Shown: one piece after another, positions 11,890 through 22,432 of the stretch
How the letters are laid out: each line of letters starts with the position of its first letter
Position numbering within the stretch: the first letter of the stretch is position 1
DNA from: Takakia lepidozioides
Taxonomy: Eukaryota; Streptophyta; Takakiopsida; Takakiales; Takakiaceae
Direction: 5' to 3'
Assembly: GCA_030704615.1 (NCBI GenBank)
Contig: CM060733.1
Location: forward strand, 14,198,001 to 14,262,000
Length of the DNA stretch: 64,000 nucleotides
Notes under the pieces: model-generated
What the model was told of the DNA's origin: nothing
The model's database searches: none
The model's input: the letters and a program-made list of their open reading frames with translations, nothing else
Position numbers and translations under genes: made by a program

Positions 11890-12795
11890 CTGTCGCGCAC
11901 CTCACTCGGTAAGCTCCCCTTCAAGTCATAGTTACTCGCTTTGATGCGCGCGCCTAACTCCCAACCTGGCCGCCGGGCCAACTTGGAGCTTCGGCTGCTC
12001 ACCGGGGCATAACGGTCACCCTTTGATCTCCCAAGAACCCTCCACCGATTTGGGCCCAGCGGGAATTCCCTTTGGTAGTTGGCAGTCCGGAACAGCTCCC
12101 CACTCTTTGGTCGCTTTCTGGCTCGCTCGCTTACTCACTAGTTATTGGTCACCAACGGGCTTGCACCGTTCTCGGGGTTACTACTCCCTATATATACTTC
12201 TGTAGCTGTCCGCGGGGGTTTCACAACCAGCCATGCCATTTTATGGCGAACCACCACGAAAACCCTCGACTCCCGGTGATGAGTCGCGGTGAGTCTTGGC
12301 CCACTCACCACGGCCCCTATGGACCGTGATGAGTCCCAAGACTCCCCACGACTCCCACCACGAGGTCTCCGCCCCCATGGTGAGTCCTATGCCACCCCCA
12401 CTAAGTCCCGCTAAGCTACCACCACCCCTTTGTGAAGCCACCCCCACCGCATCCCGGTGTGCGGGGCTCCACCTAGTGAGCACCTCCGCCTCCTTGAGTG
12501 CCTTGGGCACTCAAGGGTGCTTCAGCCCCCCGTACCTATCGTTGCCACTGCCCCCACCACAGGGGCAGCCCCTCATGTGTCCCGACCCTGCCCTCAAGGC
12601 AAAGGGCCGCGACATAAACTCTCTCGCAGTCCCAGGAAAAAAAGGCAAAAACTCATCCCCCACACAAATCCACTTTCTCCCCCCCCCACGCTCAGTCCTG
12701 GCCACCGAAGTTCAAACTCCAAGAAGCCCCAGAACCGCACTCACAGAGAGGGAAAAAAGTGGGTTGGGAATGAGGGGTAGGCCCTTATATACTGC
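11890..12795. other. GC-rich region with TATA-like sites, no gene recognised
   Basis: C-rich and locally GC-rich sequence with many GAGTC/GACTC words between 12,270 and 12,370. TATA-like strings sit at about 12,190 (CTATATATACTTC) and 12,785 (CTTATATACTG). The frame 12,296-12,934 is proline-rich from base composition. This could be the terminal region of an unidentified element. Confidence 0.4.
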
Positions 12796-12803
12796 TTCGA
12801 GAG

Positions 12804-13330
12804 GCGTGACGTGCGACCGCCTTTGCTGTCCATTCACGCCTCGCCACGTGTCCAGGGAGCGGTCGCACCTAATAACAAAAAAGAAAAAGTCTGCGACCAT
12901 CACCGGCTGGTGGTCGCACCCATTTAAAAAATAATTAAAAATGTGCGACCATCCCCTGCTGGTGGTCGCACCCATTTAAAAAATAATTAAAAATGTGCGA
13001 CCATCCTCTGCTGGTGGTCGCACCTATTTAAAAAAAATGAAAAAGTTGTGACCACCACCTGCTGGTGGTCGCACCTATTTAAAAAAATATAATAAAAATT
13101 GCGACCATGGTCGCACCCAATTTTTTTTTTTAAAATAAAATGTGCGACCACCCTCTGCTTATGGTCGCACCTATTAAAAAAAAATGAAAATGCTGCGACC
13201 ACCACCTGCTGGTGGTCGCACCCATTTAAAAAATAAGAAAAACTGTGCGACCACCCCCTTCTGGTGGTCGCACCTATTTAAAAAAAATAAAAAATTGTCT
13301 GACCAACCTTTGCTGACGGTCGCATGATTG
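12804..13330. repeat. Array of about ten hairpin units, about 52-bp spacing
   Basis: Each unit is an inverted repeat of GTGCGACCA and TGGTCGCAC around a short loop (usually CCCCTGC type), followed by an A/T spacer (CATTTAAAAAATAATTAAAA). Stems begin near 12,892, 12,943, 12,995, 13,048, 13,100, 13,142, 13,195, 13,246 and 13,300. A longer first hairpin, 12,810-12,868, uses GTGCGACCGC and GCGGTCGCAC. Both stem strands keep pairing while loops and spacers vary. Confidence 0.9.
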
Positions 13331-13459
13331 ACAATATAAATCATAATATATGAATTTTACAGATAATTAATGAAGTCCACGTAATGAGGCCACATCGGTT
13401 GCCACGTCGGTTCTCATAGTAAATAGTCAATAGTAAAGTAAAAAATAAGTATATTTATG

Positions 13460-13600
13460 TACAGTAACGTCAGTTTAGGACGTGACGTGACGCACGTCCG
13501 TCACTGACGTCGGACGTGACGTCACTGACGTCGGACGTGACGTCACTGACGTCGGACGTGACGTCACTGACGTCGGACGTGACGCTGACGCGTCAACGCC
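13460..13600. repeat. 21-bp tandem repeat containing TGACGTCA
   Basis: About four copies of GTCACTGACGTCGGACGTGAC. Every junction makes TGACGTCA, the bZIP (CRE/TGA-factor) palindrome, and each unit also has GACGTC and ACGT. The SLTSDVT peptide repeat in frame at 13,516 is only the 21-bp repeat translated. Confidence 0.85.
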
Positions 13601-13619
13601 ACGTCATGTTCAAATTTGC

Positions 13620-16350
13620 AACTAGGGTTTATACCCTTGAACTGTGGGATTTAAAACATCCCACTACTACTACAAAACTTTCTTTGAGGGATATGTCAAG
13701 TTATTTTACCACTAGTGTGAAACTAACTAGGAAATAATTAGTTTTGATATATTGACATTTGGGATTGACCCAAGTGTCAATCCAAGGGCCAATATATGTT
13801 TGGGCACCTGGCGTTGTTATCTTGATGGCAGATCGCAGTGGGCTCATCTTTGTCGAGTTGAGCCTCACCGCGTCTAGCTATGGCGCCGTAGTGTGGATTC
13901 CCCATGGCGTGGGGTGCACTTGGCTTGACTTAATATATGAGTGATGTTTTCATGTGCAAATATGTGAGTTTGAGAGAGTTTGTGTGCTTGTATCATTCTT
14001 TCTTTATCACTCGAGAAAGATGAGCTTGAGTCTGTGAGTGTCAGGTTCGAGTTAGTTGTAGCACTTGTGTTTTCAGATCATGAAAAGCGGTTCAGCCTAG
14101 AATGCAGGGATCCATGCATGAGCCTATCCAAAACGGATAAAGTGTGAAGGCGAACAGGTTGCAGGTTTGCAATGGATAGAGAGGCGGTCAGTGTTGTATA
14201 GCTCAACGCTATGGCAATCAAGTTTGGGCTTCTAGTGTGAAGCGAAGGAGATGCTGGCCACGAGTGGGCGAACTGGTGGTCGTCTTCTTCAGTTGCAGGC
14301 CGAGTTGAGGAGCTGTAGAAATGTGGGTTGCGCATGGGAAACTAGTGTGTTGCAGGTTGGAGATGATATGATCAACTTCAAGTATTTCTGCTCAAAACTA
14401 GTTGTTGCGGGTAGATGAGGAGCAGCCGAATGGTGGAGCTAAGAGGGGATGCATTGCAGGCTGTTGGGAGCTTCAGCTCCAAGCTCATGAAGATGTATGA
14501 GTGAAGAGAGGGGGCTTGTCCCTCTTGTGTGTTAATCAGTGCACTTGTGAAACATGTGCTGAGTTGGAGTTTCAATCTGAAGCTCAGCAGTGTAAGGGCT
14601 CTTGGAGTGGCAAGAGTGGGGCTGAAAGGGCAGCAACGAGGCGCCCTAGAGCCAGGGAATATGCATGAGAAGTGCAGGTGCACCAAGTTTGTAAAGGTGT
14701 GTATTTTTAGATTCGTTTTTGTGAGCTTCATGAAGAAATGGAGCTTGTTGGGCAGCATATTGCTTGCTTGTTGAGTTTAGGGTGCCTTTGGTGGGTCGTG
14801 AGAGCCCAAGAGAGAATGGCAGCAGGTCTGGTGGCTTCGTAGAAGCCATAGCTCAGCGGCAGCAAGTGCAGGAGTAAACCCCAGCTCGGGGAGAGCTCGG
14901 GAACGCGTGGGAATGCCCGGGAACGCATGGGAACTTGTGTGGAATTCCTGGGAACGTAGGGAACTGTTGACCGTGACTGTTGACCGTGACCGTGGGAAGC
15001 CGTGGTGCGGACACCACGGGTTGGCACGGTGACTAGATTGTGGGGATGGCGGCCATGAAGGCTCGTGGGCGTGGTACCAGGGCAGCCTGTGCCCAACGAG
15101 CGCCTAGGGCGGGCCGTGAGGAGTCGTGGCGGTTAGAGCCACGGAAGGCCGCGAACAGTCAGAGTGGAAAAAAACAAATAAAAATAAAAAATCACTCGTT
15201 TCGTGGGACCTTGATGGGTAGGCTGGCTCTGAAGAACAACGGTTTTGAGCTAGCTGATCCGGCAGAAAAGTCGGAATTGCCTCCCTGTTGCATTTTAACA
15301 AAGGGAATTACTTCCCTGCAGGTAATCTTTTCGGGTTTTCAGCCCAATTCTTAACTATGGGGGAGACCAGCCTGCAGGTAATTCCTTTGGACATAATGTG
15401 GTTGGGGCCTATATGTACCTCTATTTGCTCCATTTTTGAACCTTCAATAAATGGCGTGGTTTCCTGAGGTGGTTCCATTATGAGGAATGGCTGGTGGACG
15501 TAAGGAGGCACTGGTGAACCCTGTGGAGGCTTGCATGGGGCCTTAGAGGCCAAGTTTGATGAGCTCGTGGAGGGCGGTTTTGAGGAGTGTCTACAGGATG
15601 CTCTCATGGTCATACAAGTGAGAGAAGAGAGGAAAAAAAAGAGGGTGTTGGGATGAAAGTGTGCTAGGGATAGGCATTACTTTAGTTTCCCTTCCTCATA
15701 GCTTTCCACCTTCTCTGTAGGCCGAGACCTTTCCGTAGGTGGAGGCAAGAGTTAGTCCGGGTTTAAGCTGGGGTGTCCTTGCAGGAGCGACACTGTGGAG
15801 TTATTTTTGGTGTGGGGGAGTTGTTGTTTTCATTCTTGTGTTTGGATCCCCTCCACATCTGCATACTTGATTGTGCGCCATACTAGTTTTGTGTGGGTGC
15901 TTCATTTTATAGGTGGTTGACTCGGGCTTGATCGCCAATCCAACCCTAGAACATGTTGTCGATGGTGAGGCTGGGTTGATGATCAGTCAGACCATCTTTG
16001 TTTCTTCTGTGGTGAGGTTGGAGGTGATGACCAGCAAACCATGGGAGTGCCTGCGGTAGATGCAGGTGCAGGTGCAGACTATGTTAGGAACCTAGTATTC
16101 CAAACTAAGCCGCATTAAGTTCTCTACCCGGATACCTTGTGGAGAGGGGGTTAGAGACAGGTTCATGATTGGGTGAGTGTCAGTTTGTCAACACGGAGGT
16201 GCCACTAGTTGCTGGGGAAAGTGCCAGTACGAGCACTAGCGATACTAGCGGGTATATGAGACGAGGTGTGCGGTTTTGGCTACTTTCACCTTCTGTGTTT
16301 TCTACGGAAGGTTCTGATTCGGATTGTGAATCAGGATAACTCACACCGAC
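13620..16350. other. No gene recognised; possible 5' part of the gypsy element
   Basis: G-rich sense-strand sequence without a convincing exon. Base composition and the CTAGTG-rich style resemble the element downstream, and a TATA-like site (TTAATATATGAG) lies near 13,930. I could not find a copy of the presumed 3' terminal sequence (20,045-20,170) here, so no 5' LTR is claimed. Confidence 0.4.
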
Positions 16351-16351
16351 G

Positions 16352-17430
16352 GTGCAAGTTGTTTCCTTGCCATTGTTGTGGGACACAATGGAGGAGATGT
16401 ATGGAGCTACCAAGGGGCCACAAAGGTACTCTGGGGCGGTGGGCACCATCGAGTTGGATGATTTCATTCAAGAGTTTGATAGTTGGTGTGACTTGCAGCA
16501 GCAAATGCGCAATCCACAACTGTTTACGCCTTTCATGACATGGAAAGGGTTGTTTCAGCACCTTGAGGGGCCGCCCATGGATGATTACCATGAGTTTAGG
16601 CGGGGCCGGGGCACGATGTTGAGATCAAGGAGTGGAGGATGTATTGGTCACCCGACTATGTCTCCATCATTAGAGGCACTAGAGGGACAAGGGCAGCAGC
16701 CACACCGACAGCTTCCACAAGCAGCAGTGGGACTAGTGGTACAAAGGCTACGATGTCCACCCAAGCTACTGCTGCACCAGCACTAGTAGCGGTGCCTGCC
16801 TTCAACCCTGTTGTGGAGTTTTTGAAGAGTCGAGAAGGAACTACCAAGGGGTGAGAACAGAGAAGTTGAGGATCTTGCAAGAGTTCCAGATGAAGCCTAC
16901 TAAGAGCTTGAGGGAGGTTTTCACTCGCGTGAGGCACTTGATTAATGTAACCCAAGGGGTTACGGAAGCTTAAGCAGTCCAATTCTGGTATGGGATATTG
17001 GACAAGGAGCTGAGGAGAAGGGTGCGGGATGCAACTCTTCTATAAGCGGCCCAACCCACCTTAGCAAATGTGTTTTTGTTGGCAGAGCGGATAGAGCTCA
17101 ACATGGTGGAGGAACGAGTGGTCATGGTGGGATTTGCTAAGGAGACACCACGGGGTAGTGGTGCTCCTAGCCAGCCACTACCTCAATGTGCTCAAGGCAA
17201 CAAATGGGGCTTAGGTGAAGCCCAGGGAAGGACAGAGAGGACCTCAGATGCAAGGGTCTCTCCCTTCATTTGCTGGCCAACAACGGGCGGATGTGGTGTG
17301 CTGGACATGTGGAGGATCCCATGTCAAGAAGGATTGCCCAGAGGGAGGCAATGGTTTGGCACCGGCACAGCCTGCACAGTTGCAGTGTGGGCATTGTGAC
17401 AAGTATAGGCATGGAGAGGCCTAGTGTTAT
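16352..17430 (+). pseudogene. Retrotransposon gag (capsid and zinc knuckles), broken
   Basis: Gag packages the element RNA. The capsid-like part includes GTIELDDFIQEFDSWCDLQQ, MDDYHEF, EFQMKPTKSLREVFTRVRHL and FWYGILDKELRRRVRDA, matching the retrotransposon gag pattern. The nucleocapsid part has CWTCGGSHVKKDC (about 17,303-17,341, CX2CX3HX4C) and a second knuckle, CGHCDKYRHGEA, interrupted by a stop before its last Cys (about 17,388-17,430). Several stops and shifts occur (for example after 16,852 and at 16,972). Confidence 0.8.
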
Positions 17431-18283
17431 GGTTTGTATCCTGAGTTGTGCCCAGGCCAGTTCCTAGGGAACAATGGTGGCCGGGGGCGAGGTGAAGCAG
17501 CCCAGAGAGCTCCTGAGGGAGGAGACATGGGAAGCATGGGATTCATGTGCGGGCAACATTACCACTAGTGAGGGGTGCCACTACCACTACCACTGTGGGT
17601 GGGGCACTACTACCACTACCACTAGTGCAGGGCAACACTACCATTACCACTATGTGCAGGGCAGCACTACCACTAGTGCAAGTGGAATTGACTGCGGCAG
17701 TGACTCGAGGAGCAGCACGAGTTCCTGAGCCATGAGGTGCAGAGATGGAATTGGATGCACAGCGTGGGGAGGAAAGCCGTCAGGCCAGGCTTCCTCAGTC
17801 ATTCACATTGACGGAGGTAGTATCAACGCTGTTCATGACACCTAGTTCTTGCCCGACTATTACCGAGGCGGAGGTTACTATGCCATTGGGGAGAGCTACA
17901 CGGGCAGCACCACTATCTAGTGTTGCCAAGGCTATGACAACTAGTGTGCTGCTGGGGGCGGCCACATCTGTGTACTAGACTCTATTGTTCTCGGCTACCA
18001 TGATTGCGACACCGAGGATAAGACCAGCTGAGGTTTTTCCGGCTGGCAGCTACACTCTGTGAGAGTGTGGAGGTTACTTCATCTTCTGCTCGGAGATAGT
18101 GGGAGGTGTAGTGCCAAAGGGATCCTCGGATGTGAGGGTCAAGACTGCCACGGCGGCGCCATGACAAGCTGTAGCTGCCAGGTTGGCGGAGCTGCCAGCT
18201 AGGCCAGCCATTGAGCGCGCCATGGTGACACCTGGAGTTGTCATGTTAGACAATCAGGATGACATTTTCTGTTTGAGTGGACT

Positions 18284-18660
18284 GGCATGCAAGAGGTATC
18301 GGTCACTGGAGTTTTGTTGGACTCGGGAGCTCAGCCATTGATGTTGGGCAAAGCTGCTATTGCAGGTTTGGGCCCCACGGAGGCGGATATGGAGCCGTGC
18401 CCTTTCCAGATACAGACATCTCTGGGAGGATCAGAGCAGGCTCGGGGCATGACACAGCGTGAGTTGGATATTATACTACAGCCGGATCATCCTACAGATG
18501 GCTCAGTGATGAGAGCCAAGACCATTGTAACAAACGCGGTCTCGTACGATGTCCTGGTTGGTGGGGTAGTGTTGTATCCCATAGGCTTCACCCTGGGATT
18601 TTGGGAGGAGTCAGTTTTCTATAGGCCTGGATGGCAGTCAAGGGAGGGCCGGCGTGTGTA
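18284..18660 (+). pseudogene. Retropepsin-like aspartic protease, remnant
   Basis: The active-site signature [20 protein letters not shown] (D-S-G-A) lies at about 18,315-18,372. It is followed by PFQIQTSLGGSEQARGMTQ and the second-half signature SYDVLVGGVVLYPIGF. The frame stops at 18,659-18,661. The protease would cleave the element polyprotein. The homologous copy at 28,500-28,583 keeps the same DSGAQ box. Confidence 0.85.
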
Positions 18661-18989
18661 GTCCCTGTGACGTTCATAGGAGGAGTTGCGGTTGCCCAGC
18701 AAGGCAAGATGCCGACACTGGCAGCATTCACAGCTGCAGTGAGTTGGCCTGGAGAGTTGCTTGAGGGCAACGCTCATTCAGAGGATGTGTCATCTCTGGG
18801 AGAGCATGATGACATATATGGTATGGCGGAGTTTCCTGCCATGGTTGTTCACACTCCATTGTGGGGCTCGAGCAATGATTTGCAGCGGGTTGCTGATTGT
18901 CGTGTGCAACAAGCCTGGGTAGAGGTTTTTGTATCGTCAGGAGAGGAGGACAGTGCGGGGATTGCACCAGGACCACCTCAGTTGTTACC

Positions 18990-19580
18990 ATTGGACACCA
19001 CACCAATCGTGTGGCAGTGTCCGGATGAAGGCATTTGCCTTCTGGACTTGTTTGGCGGGATCGACACCGGATTGGCTGCTGTGCTACAGGCATGTGTACG
19101 AGTACGGCGTTACTTGTATGTAGAGAGAGATGAGACTGCACGATTTATCTCACCTCGCCATGTTGCTCAGTTGGTGCAGTAGTACCCTAAGTTGTTGCCG
19201 ATGTCTGCAATTTGTGGATATCAGCAGGCCTTGCCAGCAGACATTTTGTCGCTGAGAACGCAAGATTTGGAGCGGGTTGGCTCCAATGATTTGGTAGTGG
19301 CAGGTTGGCCCTGCCAAGGGTATTCATTAGCCGGGCATGACAATGGATTGCGAGACTTGAGGTCGGGTCTGTTTTGGGAGATGGTGCGGGTTTTGCGCCA
19401 CTTATAGCTTCATCAAGCTATATCTCCAACATACATCTTGGAGAATGTGCCACTGATGGGTGATTCTTGGGCCAAAGTGATGGCCAGTGTGCATCAAGTC
19501 TAGTTGTGGCTTGGGTCAGCAGTGTTGTTGGATGCAGCTGCAGTGGGGTCACGGGCTCATCACGAGACTGTGCGCCATAT
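18990..19580 (+). pseudogene. C5 cytosine DNA methyltransferase domain inside the element, broken
   Basis: Methyltransferase motifs appear in family order: motif I DLFGGIDTG (about 19,048), an acidic SAM contact (YVERDE), motif IV with the catalytic Cys VVAGWPCQGYS (about 19,295), motif VI YILENVPLMGD (about 19,432) and motif VIII-like DAAAVGSRAH (about 19,530). The spacing and the DAxxVGSRAH box recall DNMT3-type enzymes. In-frame stops lie at 19,180, 19,405 and 19,501, and a frameshift near 19,570 joins it to the PHD frame. Target-recognition and motif IX/X sequences were not seen. The residues needed for catalysis are otherwise present in the remnant. Confidence 0.85.
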
Positions 19581-19787
19581 CACCTTCCACATGTGGATGG
19601 GAGGATAGATCCCAACCTTGCAGTGGTACCTGCAGGGTTGCGTTGCATGCTATGTGGGCATGCTCGTGGTGCCGCCACTATGCTGGTGTGTGATCGATGC
19701 TCAAGAGGTTGGCACATGGGATGCTTGACACCACCTCTTGAGAGGGTTCATGATGGAGATTGGTTATGTCCACACTGCTTGGGATAG
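19564..19787 (+). pseudogene. PHD finger at the C-terminal end of the methyltransferase frame
   Basis: A complete C4HC3 PHD finger: CMLC, 11 residues, CDRC, four residues, H, two residues, C, 14 residues, CPHC, at about 19,644-19,781, with the typical Trp (GDWLC) before the last Cys pair. It is in frame with LPHVDGRIDPN, which reads as the continuation of the methyltransferase after a frameshift, so the parent protein was probably a fusion. PHD fingers commonly read histone H3 tails. The domain stops right after CPHCLG at 19,787. Confidence 0.85.
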
Positions 19788-20044
19788 TGGCAGTGGATAT
19801 GACTAGTGGCAACCAACAAAACATGGGAGGCCAAGCTCATAGGAGTCAATACCCAAGATCTCAGGCTCAATTTCACAGGTTGCAAGACGACGACTAACGA
19901 TGGGGCAACTCTTGTACCCGGCCTCTTGATTTATCGAGTTTGAGTATAGTAGAGACAGTGGTGGAGGACTTAGTGAGGCTATGGCCACTATCACATCTTG
20001 TGGCTACCTGAACTTAGAGGGACCTAAGCGCCAGCTAGGGGGGT

Positions 20045-20200
20045 GATTGTGATGGACTAGTGGCTACACTAGTGGTGGCTGGTGGCAGCCTAGTGATGGA
20101 CTAGTGGCTGCACTAGTGGTGTCTAGTGGTAGCCTAGTGGTGGACTAGTGATGGACTAGTGGTGTTGTGTGGTTGTGGATAGCGATATAGTTGTGTAGCG
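20045..20200. repeat. CTAGTGG-rich segment, possible 3' LTR start
   Basis: Starts directly after the G-run and repeats GATGGACTAGTGGCTGCACT-like phrases about five times. The position suits the beginning of a 3' LTR, but no matching 5' copy was found. Confidence 0.4.
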
Positions 20201-20527
20201 ATATGTATGTGCACGACAGATAGCACGTGTTTCAGACCCAATGAATGTGCTGGAAAGTCTGCTCTTGGTTTTGAAGAGCATTCCATGCTTTTGGGATATG
20301 GAATGTCACTTGAAATTTTAAGAGTATATCTTTACAAATCATGGAGAGTACTTGTTATGAGCATTCTTGAAGGTGTATTACTCACCGAGTTAAAATATTC
20401 TGAAAATTTATATAGTTTGTATTATTACAATAGAAAGTAATTTTACTCTTAATTATTTTTCTTGTAAGTATTACTTTGTTGATTCTTTATTACTATAACT
20501 TTTAAAATTGGTTGTTGATTTTTGCAG

Positions 20528-22432
20528 GGTGATACCCTAGAGATACCAGCTGTTTTTACAAGTATATATCCCATTCCAAGCTTCTTAGCTTCTGAACATG
20601 TAAGTATTTTTTTTAATTCACTTTTGTCTTTCACTTTAGTTTAGGTTTTTAAATAATTTAATTTATCTTTTGGATCTGAATTACATAAGTTCAATTAAAC
20701 TTACTTTTACTGATACCATTTGTCCAGGAAAAGTTCTCCAGTGGAGATGTTAAGGAGGATAAGGTACCACCACCTAAACCACTAATTGTCCAAGAAAAGC
20801 TCTCTTTTGGAAATGCTAAGGAGAATGAGGTATTTTATTGCCTCTCATTTTTTGGACTCGAATCCACCTATGGGCCAGCCAGTACGGCCCATGGGGTGAG
20901 TTCATGAACCCACCCCCCTTTCACCGGGTCTAGATTGAGGGGCGGACCTTCCAAACCCTCAACAGACTGACTCCAACTAGCGAGCGGACTGACCAGCGGA
21001 CTGGCGAGCGGACTGGCCAGTGGCGAGCGGATTGACCGGCAGACTAACGAGCGGACGATTTGGCGAGAGGACTGACTAGCAGACTAGCGATTGGTGAGCG
21101 GACTGACTCAGTCTGGCAGACTGGCGAGCGGACTCACCAGCAGACTGGCGATTGACGAGCGGATTGACCAACAACGGACTCCAACTGGCGAGCGCCTAAC
21201 TCCAACCTTCAGACCCTCCTCAAACAAAATATATATTTATAATTAACACATATTACCGCCACAATGTCACCTGCCAGGATTTGAACAGTAGCAGGCCTCA
21301 CGTTCGTCACAAGTTGCTCTTTACCATCACACTAGCCGCTGCTTTCTGCAAATCTTTGAAACAATTAATTATTTATCTACATACATATCTTCAGGTGTTT
21401 TGTGGGACCAACAGACTCGCTCCCCCTCTCGCTTCCCCTGCGCGCGCCCCGGGGCGGCTATGAGCATACTGACCCCGCCGGGTAGGGGTCACCCCACCCT
21501 GCGCGACCCCATGTGCCACCCGCGGCCCCGCCACAACCACATGTGCCCGCATTCAAGTCCCAATTATCAAACAATGAGAAGCTATTTTATTTAAACCTGT
21601 GCTAAACTACTGTAATATAAATACTAATTCAGAATTTTTTGTCTACTTCTGTGATGTTTATATAAAATATTGGTAATCTGCCAACATTAACTCTGATAGC
21701 TCTAGTCTTTAACTAACACAAAACGCTAATTTTAACATGGTTAATTTGGTTAATTTTTGTTCCTTGTACACTAAACTCCTTATTTTTATCATGTAGAAAA
21801 AGCTTTATAGTGGAGATTTCTTGGAGGAGGAGACATCTACAATTGAACCAGTGACAGACCATGATGTGCATCCAGATCCAGAATCTCCAAAAGAGCATCA
21901 TTTTTTAAATTTAAATTTATACTTTGTATAAATCAATTTTTTAGTTTTAGAACTGTATCTATGATACGGTAAGACTCTCAATTTTAAATGGTTGTTTTGT
22001 AGGTCAATGACATATCTAATCTTCAAGTACTTTTGAAGATTGAACCAACATCTCCTCTAAATTGCTTAAAGGTATGTGTAGGTAATGTGTTTATAAACTA
22101 AATTGGTACTTGATTTAGGTATTCAGTGAACTGAAAGTAAATTAACATAGTGTTTTGTTTACTACAGGATGACAATGTGCAGGATGACAATGTACGAAAA
22201 TCTGTAAGATGGTCAGAGAAGACCAGTCTACATATCAACGAAATGAACAAGGTAAGAGATTGAGATTATGATTGTGATTTATACTTTGACCTTTCAAATT
22301 TTTGAATTTTGAAAAACAGCCCTGTGATGCATTTTTTACATTGTGCAGGAAAATCAAGTTCTATTTCTGGAAGACCTTCCAACACCTTGGAATGGAATGT
22401 TATTTGCACACAACATTACATTGATTGGTTAG
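20528..22432 (+). CDS. Unknown gene, 3' six exons, all phase 0
   Basis: Exons 20,528-20,599, 20,728-20,829, 21,797-21,925, 22,003-22,071, 22,168-22,251 and 22,349-22,432 all have AG acceptors and GT donors, are multiples of three, and join in one frame to a TAG stop. The product (180 residues visible) is acidic and low in complexity. It has repeated EKFSSGDVKED, EKLSFGNAKENE and KKLYSGDFLEEE segments, then RKSVRWSEKTSLHINEMNK and a C-terminal LEDLPTPWNG. No family recognised. No start exon was found; the gypsy element ends about 500 bp upstream and may have separated it from its 5' part. Confidence 0.55.
20940..21215. repeat. GACTGGCGAGCG minisatellite within an intron
   Basis: About twenty diverged 10-13 bp copies of GGACTGRCSAGC-type sequence inside the second intron of the 20.5-22.4 kb gene. 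A very GC-rich patch of unknown origin follows at 21,400-21,545. Confidence 0.75.

Larger units (their letters stand above)
16352..20045 (+). mobile_element. Degenerate gypsy-like element: gag, protease, DNA methyltransferase, PHD
   Basis: The order on the plus strand is capsid-like gag, one or two zinc knuckles, an acidic/Thr-rich linker, retropepsin, C5 cytosine methyltransferase motifs, a PHD finger, and a G-run resembling a polypurine tract (AGGGGGGTGATTGTGATGG, about 20,036). No reverse transcriptase, RNase H or integrase motif was found. Frames are broken by numerous stops and shifts. A second copy of the knuckle-to-protease part sits at 27,550-28,583. Either this is a non-autonomous derivative or pol was deleted. 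Confidence 0.85.

Noticed and set aside
12712-13205. Minus-strand frames with repeated NRCDHQQ peptides, possibly a repeat protein
   Set aside because: They are translations of the hairpin array; unit length is not consistently a multiple of three and both strands give similar nonsense.
12804-13330. CRISPR-like spacing of short palindromic repeats
   Set aside because: The sequence is clearly eukaryotic, spacers are AT-rich and similar to one another, and no cas genes are present.
18728-19141. 137-residue minus-strand ORF
   Set aside because: It lies opposite the methyltransferase motifs, which are the recognisable coding sense.
20207-20440. First exon of the 20.5-22.4 kb gene
   Set aside because: The frame lacks a donor in the phase needed to join the next exon and contains no recognisable sequence.
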